Positions 1-8,040 of a stretch of DNA of 64,000 nucleotides are shown here, piece after piece. Made by a program: the position numbers and the translations under genes. The stretch is from Actinomadura physcomitrii (GTDB lineage: Bacteria > Actinomycetota > Actinomycetes > Streptosporangiales > Streptosporangiaceae), in contig NZ_WBMS02000010.1 of the NCBI RefSeq assembly GCF_008923205.2, forward strand, positions 124,001-188,000, read 5' to 3'. Numbering within the stretch: position 1 is the stretch's first letter; each line of letters opens with the position of its first letter. The notes under the pieces are model-generated. The model searched no databases. It saw only the letters and a program-made list of their open reading frames with translations, and was not told the DNA's origin.

Positions 1-290
1 TGGTGACGGTCTCGGGAGAGCTGGACATCGCCACGGCCGGGACGCTGGACGAGCATCTGTCGGCGGCGATCGGCGCGGACGGGCCGCCGCGGGTCGTCGT
101 CGACGTCACCCGCATGACGTTCTGCGACTCGTCGGGGCTGAACGTGCTGATCCGGGCGAGCAAGCGGATCGCCGCGATGCGCGGCCGGTTCGTGCTGGTG
201 CGCCCGACCGACCGCGTCCGCAACGTGCTGCGGGTCACCGGGCTGGAACGCGTCTTCGACATCCGCGACGAGCTGCCCGAGCCCGGCTGA
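1..290 (+). CDS. STAS-domain anti-sigma factor antagonist (5' end missing)
   Basis: This is the C-terminal part of a small STAS-domain protein of the SpoIIAA/RsbV type. Such proteins bind an anti-sigma kinase and are switched by phosphorylation of a serine. The phosphoacceptor region DSSGLNVLI is present, preceded by the beta-strand segment VVVDVTRMTFC. The visible frame opens with VTVSGELDIA, which in this family normally lies about ten residues from the start. The gene therefore begins before the window, and the GTG at position 3 is probably an internal codon. No partner kinase gene is visible. Confidence 0.85.
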   Translation, partial: VTVSGELDIATAGTLDEHLSAAIGADGPPRVVVDVTRMTFCDSSGLNVLIRASKRIAAMRGRFVLVRPTDRVRNVLRVTGLERVFDIRDELPEPG

Positions 291-335
291 GCGGGTCCGG
301 GCGCGGCGGCGCGCCGCTGCGCCCGGACGGGCGGG

Positions 336-1646
336 TCAGCCGACGCGGAGGGGCAGCGTGCGCGGGCCGCGGACCTGCCCGGCGGCCCACGTCACCGCCG
401 ACGGGTCGTCGAGGGTGAAGCGCGGGAACCGTTCGAGCCAGACCTCCAGGGCGACGCGCAGCTCCATGCGGGCCAGGTGCGAGCCGACGCAGCGGTGGAT
501 GCCGAGCCCGAACGCGGCGTGCCGGTTGACCTCCCGGTCGATGACGACCTCGCCGGCGCGGTCGAACTGCTCGGGGTCGCGGTTGGCGGCCGGGAACGAC
601 AGCAGGACCCAGTCCTCGGCCTTCATGTCGGCCCCGCGCCAGTGCATGTCCTGCTTCACCAGCCGCGCCATCGTCACCGGCGCGTACGCGCGCAGGAACT
701 CCTCCATCGCGGTCGGCAGCAGCGCCGGCTCGGCGACCAGCCGCTCCAGGTCCGCCGGCGTCTTCGCGAGGTGCCACAGCGACGCGCCGATCGCGCTCCA
801 CGTCGTGTCGATGCCCGCGATCAGCAGCAGCGCCATCGTCCCGGACACGTGCGACGGGTCGAGCTTGCGGCCGTGCAGCTCGGCCTCGATCAGGTAGGTC
901 GTGAGGTCCTCGCGGGGCCGGGCGACATGGTCGCGGATCTGGTCGAGGAGGTAGTCGAACAGCTTCTCCATCCGCGCGATGCGCTCGTCGGGCGGCCGGT
1001 TGACGCCCTCCAGCGCGTTCTCCACGAACTCGCGGAACTTCGGGCCGTCCTCCGGCGGGAACCCGAGCATGTCCGCGATGACCCGCATCGGGATGTGCTG
1101 GGCGTAGTCGCGGGCGGCGTCGACGACCCCGTCGCCCTGCAGTCCGTCGATGAGGGAGTGGCAGAACGCGCGGGTCGCCGGCTCCAGCCGGGACACGGCC
1201 GTCTTGGTGAAGGCCGGCAGCAGCAGCTTGCGCGCGTCGTGGTGGAAGGGCGGGTCGGACGAGATCGGCGGCACCCCGCCGACCGGCGCGACCTCCGGCG
1301 GCGGCCGGAAGTTGCTCATCACGATCGAGCGGGACGAGAAGCGCTCGGTGTCGTAGGCGATCGCGCTGACGTCCTCGTAGCGGGTCGGCAGCCAGCCGCC
1401 GCCGAACCGGCCGGTGTGCGCGATCGGGCAGCGCCGCCGCAGGTCGTCCTGGATCGGGTAGGGGTCGGCGGCCCATTCGGGTTCCAAATGGGAGAAGTCG
1501 GTCGCCCAGTCCGCCACGGGGCCGGTGACGACCTCGTTGCGGGTGCCGAGCGGCCGGCTCTCGCGCATCTCCTCGAAGCCCTGGGTGAAGCGGTCGGCGC
1601 CCGCCTCGCCCGCGGGCCCGGTGGCCGTCTCGCCGTCGGTGGTCAT
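336..1646 (-). CDS. cytochrome P450
   Basis: A full-length bacterial P450 of 436 residues. The I-helix oxygen-activation motif AGIDTT is at 277-282, the K-helix ExxR is E316-R319, and the haem loop FGLGIHRCVG starts at 379 with Cys386 as thiolate ligand. It is the last gene of a three-gene operon: its ATG overlaps the stop of a ferredoxin gene by 4 bp, and that gene overlaps a TetR gene in the same way. The ferredoxin is the obvious electron donor; no ferredoxin reductase gene is nearby. The substrate cannot be read from the sequence. The N-terminal 40 residues are somewhat longer than usual and may be disordered. Confidence 0.93.
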   Translation of the reverse strand: MTTDGETATGPAGEAGADRFTQGFEEMRESRPLGTRNEVVTGPVADWATDFSHLEPEWAADPYPIQDDLRRRCPIAHTGRFGGGWLPTRYEDVSAIAYDTERFSSRSIVMSNFRPPPEVAPVGGVPPISSDPPFHHDARKLLLPAFTKTAVSRLEPATRAFCHSLIDGLQGDGVVDAARDYAQHIPMRVIADMLGFPPEDGPKFREFVENALEGVNRPPDERIARMEKLFDYLLDQIRDHVARPREDLTTYLIEAELHGRKLDPSHVSGTMALLLIAGIDTTWSAIGASLWHLAKTPADLERLVAEPALLPTAMEEFLRAYAPVTMARLVKQDMHWRGADMKAEDWVLLSFPAANRDPEQFDRAGEVVIDREVNRHAAFGLGIHRCVGSHLARMELRVALEVWLERFPRFTLDDPSAVTWAAGQVRGPRTLPLRVG

Positions 1647-1849
1647 GCCTCCGCCTCCTTCACGACGGTGATCGCGCGCTCGGGGCAGTTGGCCGCCGCG
1701 CGGCGCGCGTCCTGCTCCGCGTCCGCCGGGACGGTCCCGTCGCCGAGGACGGTGCCGTAGCCCTCGCCGTCCTCGCCGAACAGCTCGGGGGCCAGGTCGT
1801 AGCAGCGGCCGTGGCCCTGGCAGCGCCCGGGATCGATCCGCACCTTCAT
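1643..1849 (-). CDS. [3Fe-4S]-type ferredoxin, P450 partner
   Basis: A 68-residue ferredoxin. The first cluster motif reads CQGHGRC (Cys10, Cys16), with His in place of the second cysteine of a 4Fe-4S motif, and the last ligand is Cys55 in NCPE. In actinomycete P450 partners this CxxHxxC...CP pattern usually goes with a [3Fe-4S] or otherwise variant cluster. A good ribosome binding site (AGGAGG) precedes the ATG. The start overlaps the upstream TetR stop by 4 bp and the stop overlaps the P450 start by 4 bp, so the three are translationally coupled. It should carry electrons to the P450 at 336-1646. Confidence 0.92.
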   Translation of the reverse strand: MKVRIDPGRCQGHGRCYDLAPELFGEDGEGYGTVLGDGTVPADAEQDARRAAANCPERAITVVKEAEA

Positions 1850-2472
1850 CGCGTTCCTCCTGTCTCCGCTTCGGGACCCGCCGCCTCCGCCGGGGCGAAG
1901 GCGGCCACGACGCGGGCCAGCAGCGCCGCCCACTCCTCGTCGCCGACCCCGTGCATCTCCGGGGGGACCAGCACGCTGCCCATCGCCAGCAGCAGGCAGA
2001 AGTGCGCGATCGCGTTCGGCGACAGCGCCCCGTCCATCTCCCCGCCGGCCTGCGCCGCGCGCACCAGGTCCTCGAGCACGGCGGCGCGCTCGCCCATGTA
2101 GTCGTGCATCGGCCGGGCCACGTCGGCGTCCCGGCGGGCCGCCACGAGCGCCTCCACCACGAGGTGGCCGCGCGCGTCGCGGCGCTTCGGCAGCCACCGC
2201 CCGATGATCAGCAGCGAGTCGGTGATCGGGCGTTCCGGGTCGGCGGCGACGAGCTCGGCGAGCAGCCGCCGGCCGTGCGTGCGCAGCGCCGCCACCAGCA
2301 GCTCGCCCTTCGAGCCGAAGTGCGCGTACAGCGCGCCGTTGCTCACCCCGGCGGCGGCGGCGATGTCGGCGACGCGCGTGCCGTCGTAGCCGCGCTCGGC
2401 GAAGACGTCGGCCGCCGCGCGCAGCAGCCGCTCCCGCGTCTCGGCCGCCGTGACGCCCGCGATCCGGCCCAT
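1846..2472 (-). CDS. TetR-family regulator of the P450 operon
   Basis: A TetR/AcrR repressor of 208 residues with the usual N-terminal helix-turn-helix (ERGYDGTRVADIAAAAGVS, then YAHFGSKGELL) and a variable ligand-binding C-terminal domain. It is the first gene of the TetR-ferredoxin-P450 operon and probably autoregulates it and perhaps the divergent exporter. The ATG at 2472 was preferred over an in-frame ATG at 2496 because a -35 (TTGACG) and -10 (TTTTAA) with 17-bp spacing lie just upstream. These would place the transcript start about at this ATG, giving a leaderless message. Neither ATG has a clear ribosome binding site. Confidence 0.88.
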   Translation of the reverse strand: MGRIAGVTAAETRERLLRAAADVFAERGYDGTRVADIAAAAGVSNGALYAHFGSKGELLVAALRTHGRRLLAELVAADPERPITDSLLIIGRWLPKRRDARGHLVVEALVAARRDADVARPMHDYMGERAAVLEDLVRAAQAGGEMDGALSPNAIAHFCLLLAMGSVLVPPEMHGVGDEEWAALLARVVAAFAPAEAAGPEAETGGTR

Positions 2473-2480
2473 GGACGGAA

Positions 2481-2509
2481 TTAAAAGACCGTTCATTCAG
2501 TACCGTCAA
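2481..2509 (-). promoter_or_regulatory. promoter of the TetR-ferredoxin-P450 operon
   Basis: On the minus strand, TTGACG (2509-2504) and TTTTAA (2486-2481) are separated by exactly 17 bp. The expected start point falls within a base or two of the ATG at 2472, which suggests a leaderless mRNA. Confidence 0.5.
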
Positions 2510-2519
2510 GGACTGGATT

Positions 2520-2551
2520 CTCGAATCGAGTTCTAGTATCAAGATCTAGAA
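2520..2551. promoter_or_regulatory. putative TetR operator between P450 operon and exporter gene
   Basis: Two perfect inverted repeats lie in the divergent intergenic region: CTCGA-A-TCGAG at 2520-2530 and TTCTAG-9 bp-CTAGAA at 2531-2551. The second overlaps a possible -10 (TAGTAT, 2534-2539) for the rightward exporter gene. They are the natural candidates for binding by the adjacent TetR protein. Confidence 0.4.
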
Positions 2552-2608
2552 AGAGGTTCGTACCTTCGTCGGCGGGAGGCCCCGCATGGGCGATGCCGGC
2601 GCACCCGC

Positions 2609-4078
2609 GTGACCGGGACGACGCCCGCCGTCCGCTGCCCAAAGCCCGCCGCCGGACGGCCCGGCGACCCGTGGCGGACGCTGTCCGCGGTGAGCATGGC
2701 GAGCGTGCTGACCGGCCTCGGCGGCAACACCCTCAACGTCGCGCTGCCCTCGGTGGTGCGGCACCTGCACGCCGGACCGCTCGCCGCGAACTGGATGCTG
2801 CTGTCGTTCATGCTGGCCAGCACCGTCCTCATCGTGGTGTTCGGCCGGTTCGCCGACATGTTCGGCCGCCGCGCGATGTACCTGTCCGGTCTCGGCGCCT
2901 ACACCCTCGCGAGCCTGCTGCTCGGCTTCGCGCCGACCGCCTGGACGGTCGTCGGCCTGCGCGTGCTGCAGGCCGCGGGCGGCGCGATGCTGCTGGCCAA
3001 CAGCGCCGCCATCGTCACCGACGCGTTCCCGCGCGAGCGGCTCGGCCGCGCCATGGGCATCTACACCGCCTCGTTCTCCATCGCGCAGCTCGCCGGGCCG
3101 ACCCTCGGCGGCTACCTCACCGACGCCTTCGGCTGGCGCTGGGTGTTCTGGTACAATGTCCCGTTCGGCGTTCTGTGCCTGGTCTGGGGCGCCGTCGCGC
3201 TGCGGCCGGTGGAGGCCGCGTCGCGCGAGCGCGGCGTGGACCTGCCCGGCAACGCGCTCGTCCTCGCCGGGCTCGGCGGCCTGCTGTTCGGGCTGTCGCA
3301 GGTCAACGAGCGGGGATGGGGCAGCCCCGTCGTCCTCGGCGGCGCCGCGGTGTTCGCGGTGCTGCTGCCGGTCTTCCTCGCCGTCGAGCGCCGCTCCCCG
3401 CGCCCGGTCGTCGACGTCGCGCTGTTCCGGGACGGCCCGTTCGCGCTCGGGCTGCTCGCCACCTTCCTCAACGCGACCGCGCGGATGGGCGCGGTCGTGC
3501 TGCTCGCGCTGTTCTTCCAGGCCGTGCAGGGCGACGACCCCGTCACGGCCGGGCTCAAGGTGCTGCCGATGTCGGCGGTCGCGGTGCTGGCCTCGACCGG
3601 CGCGGGCTTCCTCGACGACCGCGTCGGCGCCCGGGCCATGACCGTGGCCGCCAGCGCGCTGACCACGCTCGGGCTGCTCGAACTGCTGGCCGTGGTCGGA
3701 CGGGACGTCCCGTACCCGGCGGTCGCGGCGGGCCTGATGCTGCTGGGCGCCGGATCGGGGACGTTCTTGCCCTCCAACGCGACGGCGCTGCTGAGCGGCC
3801 TGCCGTCGCACCGGCTCGGCGTCGTCAACGCGGTGCGGCTGATGGTGCAGAACACCGGCATCATGGTGAGCACCGCCCTGGCCTTCTCGATCATCGCGGG
3901 GCCGGTGCCGGCGGCGCTGCGCGCGCACGTCTTCGCCGGGGACCTGTCGCGGGTGTCGGGGCAGGGCGTCCAGCAGCTCGTCATCGGCTACCGGTACGCG
4001 CTGGCCTGCATGGCGGCGCTGTCCGCGCTCGCCGTGCTGGCCTGCCTCGGCACCCGCCGCGCGGAGCGCGCCCGCTAA
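2609..4078 (+). CDS. MFS drug exporter, DHA2 (14-helix) family
   Basis: A 489-residue integral membrane protein of the EmrB/QacA type. Loop motif A (GRFADMFGRRAMY) is at about 79-91 and the first helix carries GGNTLNVALPSV. Multiple hydrophobic segments run to the C terminus and fit 14 helices. It should use the proton gradient to export a small amphipathic compound. It is divergent from the TetR-ferredoxin-P450 operon, so exporter and P450 may respond to the same compound. The GTG at 2609 is the only reasonable start upstream of the first helix. Its stop overlaps that of the convergent gene at 4075-5079. Confidence 0.9.
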   Translation: MTGTTPAVRCPKPAAGRPGDPWRTLSAVSMASVLTGLGGNTLNVALPSVVRHLHAGPLAANWMLLSFMLASTVLIVVFGRFADMFGRRAMYLSGLGAYTLASLLLGFAPTAWTVVGLRVLQAAGGAMLLANSAAIVTDAFPRERLGRAMGIYTASFSIAQLAGPTLGGYLTDAFGWRWVFWYNVPFGVLCLVWGAVALRPVEAASRERGVDLPGNALVLAGLGGLLFGLSQVNERGWGSPVVLGGAAVFAVLLPVFLAVERRSPRPVVDVALFRDGPFALGLLATFLNATARMGAVVLLALFFQAVQGDDPVTAGLKVLPMSAVAVLASTGAGFLDDRVGARAMTVAASALTTLGLLELLAVVGRDVPYPAVAAGLMLLGAGSGTFLPSNATALLSGLPSHRLGVVNAVRLMVQNTGIMVSTALAFSIIAGPVPAALRAHVFAGDLSRVSGQGVQQLVIGYRYALACMAALSALAVLACLGTRRAERAR

Positions 4079-5079
4079 GCGAGGGCCTCCACTTCCGCGC
4101 GGGTCAGCTCCGGGTCGGGCGCGGACGGCGCGGTCACCTCGACGGGGGTGCGGGCCCCGCCGGCGACCCGGGCCTCGGCCTGCCGGAACTCCGGCAGCGG
4201 GCCGGTCGCGTCGTACAGCCCGTTGAGCGCGAGCCAGAGGGCGCCGCGGCGCATCCGCAGCACCAGCGGGTTGGGCCGCTGGTACAGGGCCAGCTTCTGC
4301 GCCCATTCGGGGAGCATGTCGCGGGCCGCCCAGTCCATGAACGGGCTGCCGGGCTCCCACGGCCTGGTGCCGTTGCCGCGCAGGTTCGGGCCCGTCCCGA
4401 ACGCCTTGATCGGCGTGACGGCCAGGCGCGGCAGGTAGGACTCCAGGCACTCGGCGACCTCCGCCTTCGTCGCGGGCAGGCCGGTGCCGCCCAGCGCCTC
4501 CCCCACCCGGACGAACTCGCCGTAGTAGCGCTCCAGGTCGGCGCCGCGCAGCGGCTTGCGGTGGTAGCGCTCGTGCGCCGTCGCGAGCCCCCACACCACG
4601 GTGGCGTAGTTCCAGCGCAGCCATTCGGGGTCGTCGGCGTCGTAGGGCAGGCCGTCCGGGCGGGTGCCCTTCACGGTGTGGTGCATGGCGCGGACGGTCC
4701 GGGCGAGCCGCTCGGCGGTCGCGGTGGAGCCGTAGGCGGTGCCGATGAAGAACGACAGCGAGTGGCCGAGCCGGACGGCGGCGCCCTCCGGGTCGATGCC
4801 GCCGGTCGGGACGCCGTCCACCCGCTCGGGGATGCGGGAGTGGTCGTAGGCCATCCAGCTGATGCTGGGGTCGAGGCCCTCGATGTAGGCGGCCCCGACC
4901 AGGCCGAGGACCAGGGTCGGCAGGTGCGAGTGGACGTACCAGACCGCGCTGTCCGGGCCGAACCAGCCCGGGTCCCCCTCGGGTCCGGCGAACTCCAGGC
5001 CCCGGAAGAACCGGGACCGGATCTCGGCGTCGAAGGCCCGCTCGAAGCGTGCCGCGAGGATGTTCGTCCTGGGTGCCAT
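4075..5079 (-). CDS. oxygenase MpaB-like protein (DUF2236)
   Basis: A 334-residue protein of the MpaB/DUF2236 family, which also includes latex-clearing protein relatives and is thought to contain haem or iron oxygenases. Conserved histidine-containing segments are visible: AVWYVHSH at 45-52, MHHTVKG at 132-138 and AHERYH at 168-173. The C-terminal 30 residues are Ala/Pro rich and probably disordered. It is transcribed divergently from a TetR gene, with two matching operators between them, so it is very likely the main target of that repressor. The 3' end overlaps the stop codon of the convergent exporter gene within the sequence CTAA. Confidence 0.85.
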   Translation of the reverse strand: MAPRTNILAARFERAFDAEIRSRFFRGLEFAGPEGDPGWFGPDSAVWYVHSHLPTLVLGLVGAAYIEGLDPSISWMAYDHSRIPERVDGVPTGGIDPEGAAVRLGHSLSFFIGTAYGSTATAERLARTVRAMHHTVKGTRPDGLPYDADDPEWLRWNYATVVWGLATAHERYHRKPLRGADLERYYGEFVRVGEALGGTGLPATKAEVAECLESYLPRLAVTPIKAFGTGPNLRGNGTRPWEPGSPFMDWAARDMLPEWAQKLALYQRPNPLVLRMRRGALWLALNGLYDATGPLPEFRQAEARVAGGARTPVEVTAPSAPDPELTRAEVEALA

Positions 5080-5097
5080 CCGGGCGCTCCCATCAGA

Positions 5098-5157
5098 GTC
5101 TGGCTACAACTGTGTCCAGACCGCAGCGTAAGTGTTTGGGTACATGCGTGTCCAGAC
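5098..5157. promoter_or_regulatory. two matching TetR operators in the MpaB/TetR divergent promoter
   Basis: Site 1 is GTCTGG-12 bp-CCAGAC (5098-5121) and site 2 is GTTTGG-12 bp-CCAGAC (5134-5157). They share spacer length and the half-site GTGTCCAGAC, and their centres are 36 bp apart. They lie between the divergent starts of the MpaB-like gene and the TetR gene, and site 2 ends only 18 bp before the TetR ATG. Confidence 0.65.
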
Positions 5158-5174
5158 TTGGTATCGTGACCGCC

Positions 5175-5792
5175 ATGGCGAACACCCGGACGGCCGCGAA
5201 CACCCGGTGGGCCGGGATCCCCGCCGCCCGGCGGCGGGACGAGCGGCGCGACATGCTCGTCCGGGCCGCCTACCGGCTGTTCGCCGCGGGCGGCGAGGCG
5301 GCGCTGGCCGTCCGCGCGGTGTGCCGGGAGGCCGAGCTGCACACGCGCTACTTCTACGAGAACTTCGCCGACACCGCCGAGCTGCTCGCCGCCGTCTACG
5401 ACCAGCAGGCCACCGCGCTCGCCGACGTCCTCGCCCGCGCGGTCGACGGCGCCGGCCCGCGCCCGGACGCGCGCACGCGCGCCGGCATCCGCGCCGTGCT
5501 GCGGTTCATCAGCGACGACCCGGGCCGCGGCCGCGTGCTGTTCGCCGAGGCGCGCGGCAACGAGATCCTCGCCGCCCGCCGCCGCGCCGCGCAGACCGCG
5601 CTGCTGGAGGGCGTCCTCGCGACGGCCCGCGACCAGGACCCGCCGCTCCCCGTCGTCATCGCCGCGACCATGTTCACCGGCGCCATGACCGAGCTGGCCC
5701 AGCAGTGGGCCGACGGCCGCCTCGGCACCGACCTCGACGCCGTCGTCGACAGCGCCGTGCACCTCTCCCTCTCCCTGCACCGCGCCGTCTAG
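5175..5792 (+). CDS. TetR-family repressor, divergent from MpaB-like gene
   Basis: A 205-residue TetR protein. The DNA-binding domain has the form LFAAGGEAALAVRAVCREAEL followed by YFYENFADTAELL in place of the commoner YYHFxSKxxLL; the rest is the helical ligand-binding domain. ATG 5175 is chosen because the helix-turn-helix begins about 25 residues later; GTG 5166 is three codons upstream in frame and equally possible. The twin inverted repeats just upstream suggest that it represses itself and the MpaB-like gene. The inducer is unknown. Confidence 0.87.
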   Translation: MANTRTAANTRWAGIPAARRRDERRDMLVRAAYRLFAAGGEAALAVRAVCREAELHTRYFYENFADTAELLAAVYDQQATALADVLARAVDGAGPRPDARTRAGIRAVLRFISDDPGRGRVLFAEARGNEILAARRRAAQTALLEGVLATARDQDPPLPVVIAATMFTGAMTELAQQWADGRLGTDLDAVVDSAVHLSLSLHRAV

Positions 5793-6071
5793 CGCGCCGC
5801 GCAGGGCTCTGGCCGCGCAGTCCGCCGGCCACATTCGGATGTGCGGCCGACGGTTTAACGTCGTCCCGTTTCCGGGTGCGCTCGTCCGCCGCCGGCGCCG
5901 CGCGGAAGGGCGGCACCGCGCCCTTCTCCCCGCTTTCGACGTGCACCGGGACGCGCTCCTCCCCGTTTTCGGAACGCGCCTCCTCGCGGCCCGCGCCGCG
6001 CCCAGGAAATGCGATGGCCCGTCGATGAGGGTTCGGGGCAGCATGAAGTCCGCGGAGGCGTGGGAGGGCGC
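5793..6071. other. intergenic region, no gene seen
   Basis: About 280 bp between the TetR gene and the ABC exporter. It holds no convincing coding frame, RNA gene or strong hairpin. A promoter for the exporter must lie here, but no clear -35/-10 pair is visible. Confidence 0.4.
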
Positions 6072-7913
6072 GTGGTTCTGGCTGGTGCACGGGATGGTCT
6101 TCAGGACGGACGGGCGCCCCGCAGGCGGGCGGTGCTGCTGGCGTTGCGGTACTACACCGCCGCGCTGCGCCGCAATTGGCGGGTCTCGGTTCCGGCGATG
6201 GTCCTGCCCGCCCTCGGCAACACCTGCCTGTACTACCTGACGCCGCTGGTGGTGGCGGCCCTGGTCGGGCACCTGTCCGGGGGCGGGGACGGCGGCGCCG
6301 GCGCGCTGCTGCCCTTCCTGCTCGGCTTCGCCGGGCTGATGCTGGCGGGCGAGGCGTTCTGGCGGGCGGGCCTGCACTGCCTCAACCGGACCGACGGCCG
6401 CGGCATCGAATGGCTCGGCGTCGTCGGCATGGACGAGCTGCTCGCCAAGGAGACCGCCTTCTTCCAGGACAACTTCGCCGGGGCGCTCACCAAGCGGATC
6501 CTGAACTTCTCCAGCGGGTTCGAGGACTTCGCCGACACCCTCGCCTTCTCGATCATGGCCAACGTGATCCCGCTGTCGTTCGCGTCGGTGGTGCTGTGGC
6601 GCTACCACCCGCTGCTGGTCCTGGTGCTCGTCGGGATGATCGTCCTGACCGGCCTGCTCGTCGCCCCGCTCATCCGCCGCCGGCAGGCGCTGGTGGACGC
6701 GCGCGAGGCCGCGAAGGTGCGGGTGTCGGGCCACGTCGCCGACGTGGTGACCAACATGGAGACGGTCCGCGCGTTCGCCGCCGAGGACCGCGAGGCCGCC
6801 GAGTACCGGAGCCGGGTGGTCGAGCAGCGCCGGTTGTCGCTGCGCTCGTGGGACTACGCCAACCTGCGGGTCGACATGATCGTCGCGCCGATGTCCGTGC
6901 TGACCAGCGTCCTCGGCCTGCTGGCCGCGGTGGCGCTGCGCGGCGGCCTCGGGGTGGAGGCCGTCGTCGTGACGTTCACCTACTACACCAACGCCACCCG
7001 GATCATGTTCGAGTTCAACCAGGTCTACCGGCGGATCGAGAGCACGCTGACCGAGGCCGCGCAGTTCACCGAGCTGCTCCTGGCGCCCCCGGCCGTCGTC
7101 GACCCGCCCGATCCCGAGCCGGCGGCCCCGGCCGACGCCTCGGTCCGCTTCGAGCGGGTGCGCTTCGCGCACGGCGGCGCGGCGCCCCTGTTCGACGAGC
7201 TGGACCTGGACATCCCGGGCGGCGCCCGGATCGGGCTGGTCGGCCGGTCCGGCGGCGGCAAGACCACCCTCACCCGGCTGCTGCTGCGGCTGATGGACGT
7301 CGACGGCGGACGCATCCTGGTCGGCGGCCAGGACATCGCGCGGCTGCGCCAGACCGACCTGCGCGCCCTGATCGCGTACGTGCCGCAGGAGCCCGCGATG
7401 TTCCACCGGTCGGTGCGCGACAACATCGCCTTCGCCCGGCCGGGCGCCACCGACGAGGAGGTGCTGCGCGCCGCGCGGGCGGCGCACGTCACCGAGTTCA
7501 CCGACGGGCTGCCGGACGGGCTCGGCACCCTGGTCGGCGAGCGGGGCGTCAAGCTCTCCGGCGGCCAGCGGCAGCGGGTGGCGCTCGCCCGCGCGATCCT
7601 GCGCGACGCGCCGATCCTGCTGCTGGACGAGGCGACCAGCGCCCTCGACTCCGAGAGCGAGATCCTCGTCCAGGAGGCGCTGTGGCGGCTGATGCGCGGC
7701 CGCACCGCGCTGGTCGTCGCGCACCGGCTGAGCACGGTCGTCCGGATGGACCGGCTGGTCGTGCTCGACCGCGGCCGGGTCGTCGAGCAGGGCTCGCACC
7801 GGGAGCTGCTCCAGGCGGACGGCGCGTACGCGCGGCTGTGGCACCACCAGTCCGGCGGCTTCCTCACCGACGACGACGCCGACCCGGAGGCGCTCGACCC
7901 CCGTCCGGCCTGA
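6072..7913 (+). CDS. ABC exporter, fused membrane and ATPase domains
   Basis: A half-size ABC exporter of about 613 residues. An N-terminal six-helix membrane domain is followed by one nucleotide-binding domain with Walker A GRSGGGKTT, signature LSGGQRQRVALARA, Walker B ILLLDEATSALDS and the switch histidine in VVAHRLSTV. It should work as a homodimer or with a partner encoded elsewhere; no second half-transporter gene is adjacent. The start is uncertain. GTG 6072 has a GGAGG ribosome binding site 4 bp upstream, GTG 6132 would begin directly at the first helix, and ATG 6009 is also in frame. The C terminus adds an Asp-rich tail. The substrate is not evident. Confidence 0.9.
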   Translation: MVLAGARDGLQDGRAPRRRAVLLALRYYTAALRRNWRVSVPAMVLPALGNTCLYYLTPLVVAALVGHLSGGGDGGAGALLPFLLGFAGLMLAGEAFWRAGLHCLNRTDGRGIEWLGVVGMDELLAKETAFFQDNFAGALTKRILNFSSGFEDFADTLAFSIMANVIPLSFASVVLWRYHPLLVLVLVGMIVLTGLLVAPLIRRRQALVDAREAAKVRVSGHVADVVTNMETVRAFAAEDREAAEYRSRVVEQRRLSLRSWDYANLRVDMIVAPMSVLTSVLGLLAAVALRGGLGVEAVVVTFTYYTNATRIMFEFNQVYRRIESTLTEAAQFTELLLAPPAVVDPPDPEPAAPADASVRFERVRFAHGGAAPLFDELDLDIPGGARIGLVGRSGGGKTTLTRLLLRLMDVDGGRILVGGQDIARLRQTDLRALIAYVPQEPAMFHRSVRDNIAFARPGATDEEVLRAARAAHVTEFTDGLPDGLGTLVGERGVKLSGGQRQRVALARAILRDAPILLLDEATSALDSESEILVQEALWRLMRGRTALVVAHRLSTVVRMDRLVVLDRGRVVEQGSHRELLQADGAYARLWHHQSGGFLTDDDADPEALDPRPA

Positions 7914-7952
7914 GCCGGCGCCGGCGGGCCCGAGGCCACGATCAGCGCCAGA

Positions 7953-7985
7953 ATTGTTGACAATTTGGGCGACAGGTTCCAGGAT
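7953..7985 (+). promoter_or_regulatory. promoter and GntR-type operator of the gal-like operon
   Basis: The palindrome ATTGTTGACAAT (7953-7964) contains the -35 hexamer TTGACA (7957-7962). A -10-like CAGGAT follows after 17 bp (7980-7985). A closely related 12-mer, ATTGGCGACAAT, precedes the GntR gene at 12359-12370. Repressor binding at this site would directly cover the -35. Confidence 0.6.
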
Positions 7986-8040
7986 CGTGGTGGTCGACCC
8001 TGCTTCGGGGGTGGTTCCGCATGTCGATGGAGGAAGCCGA

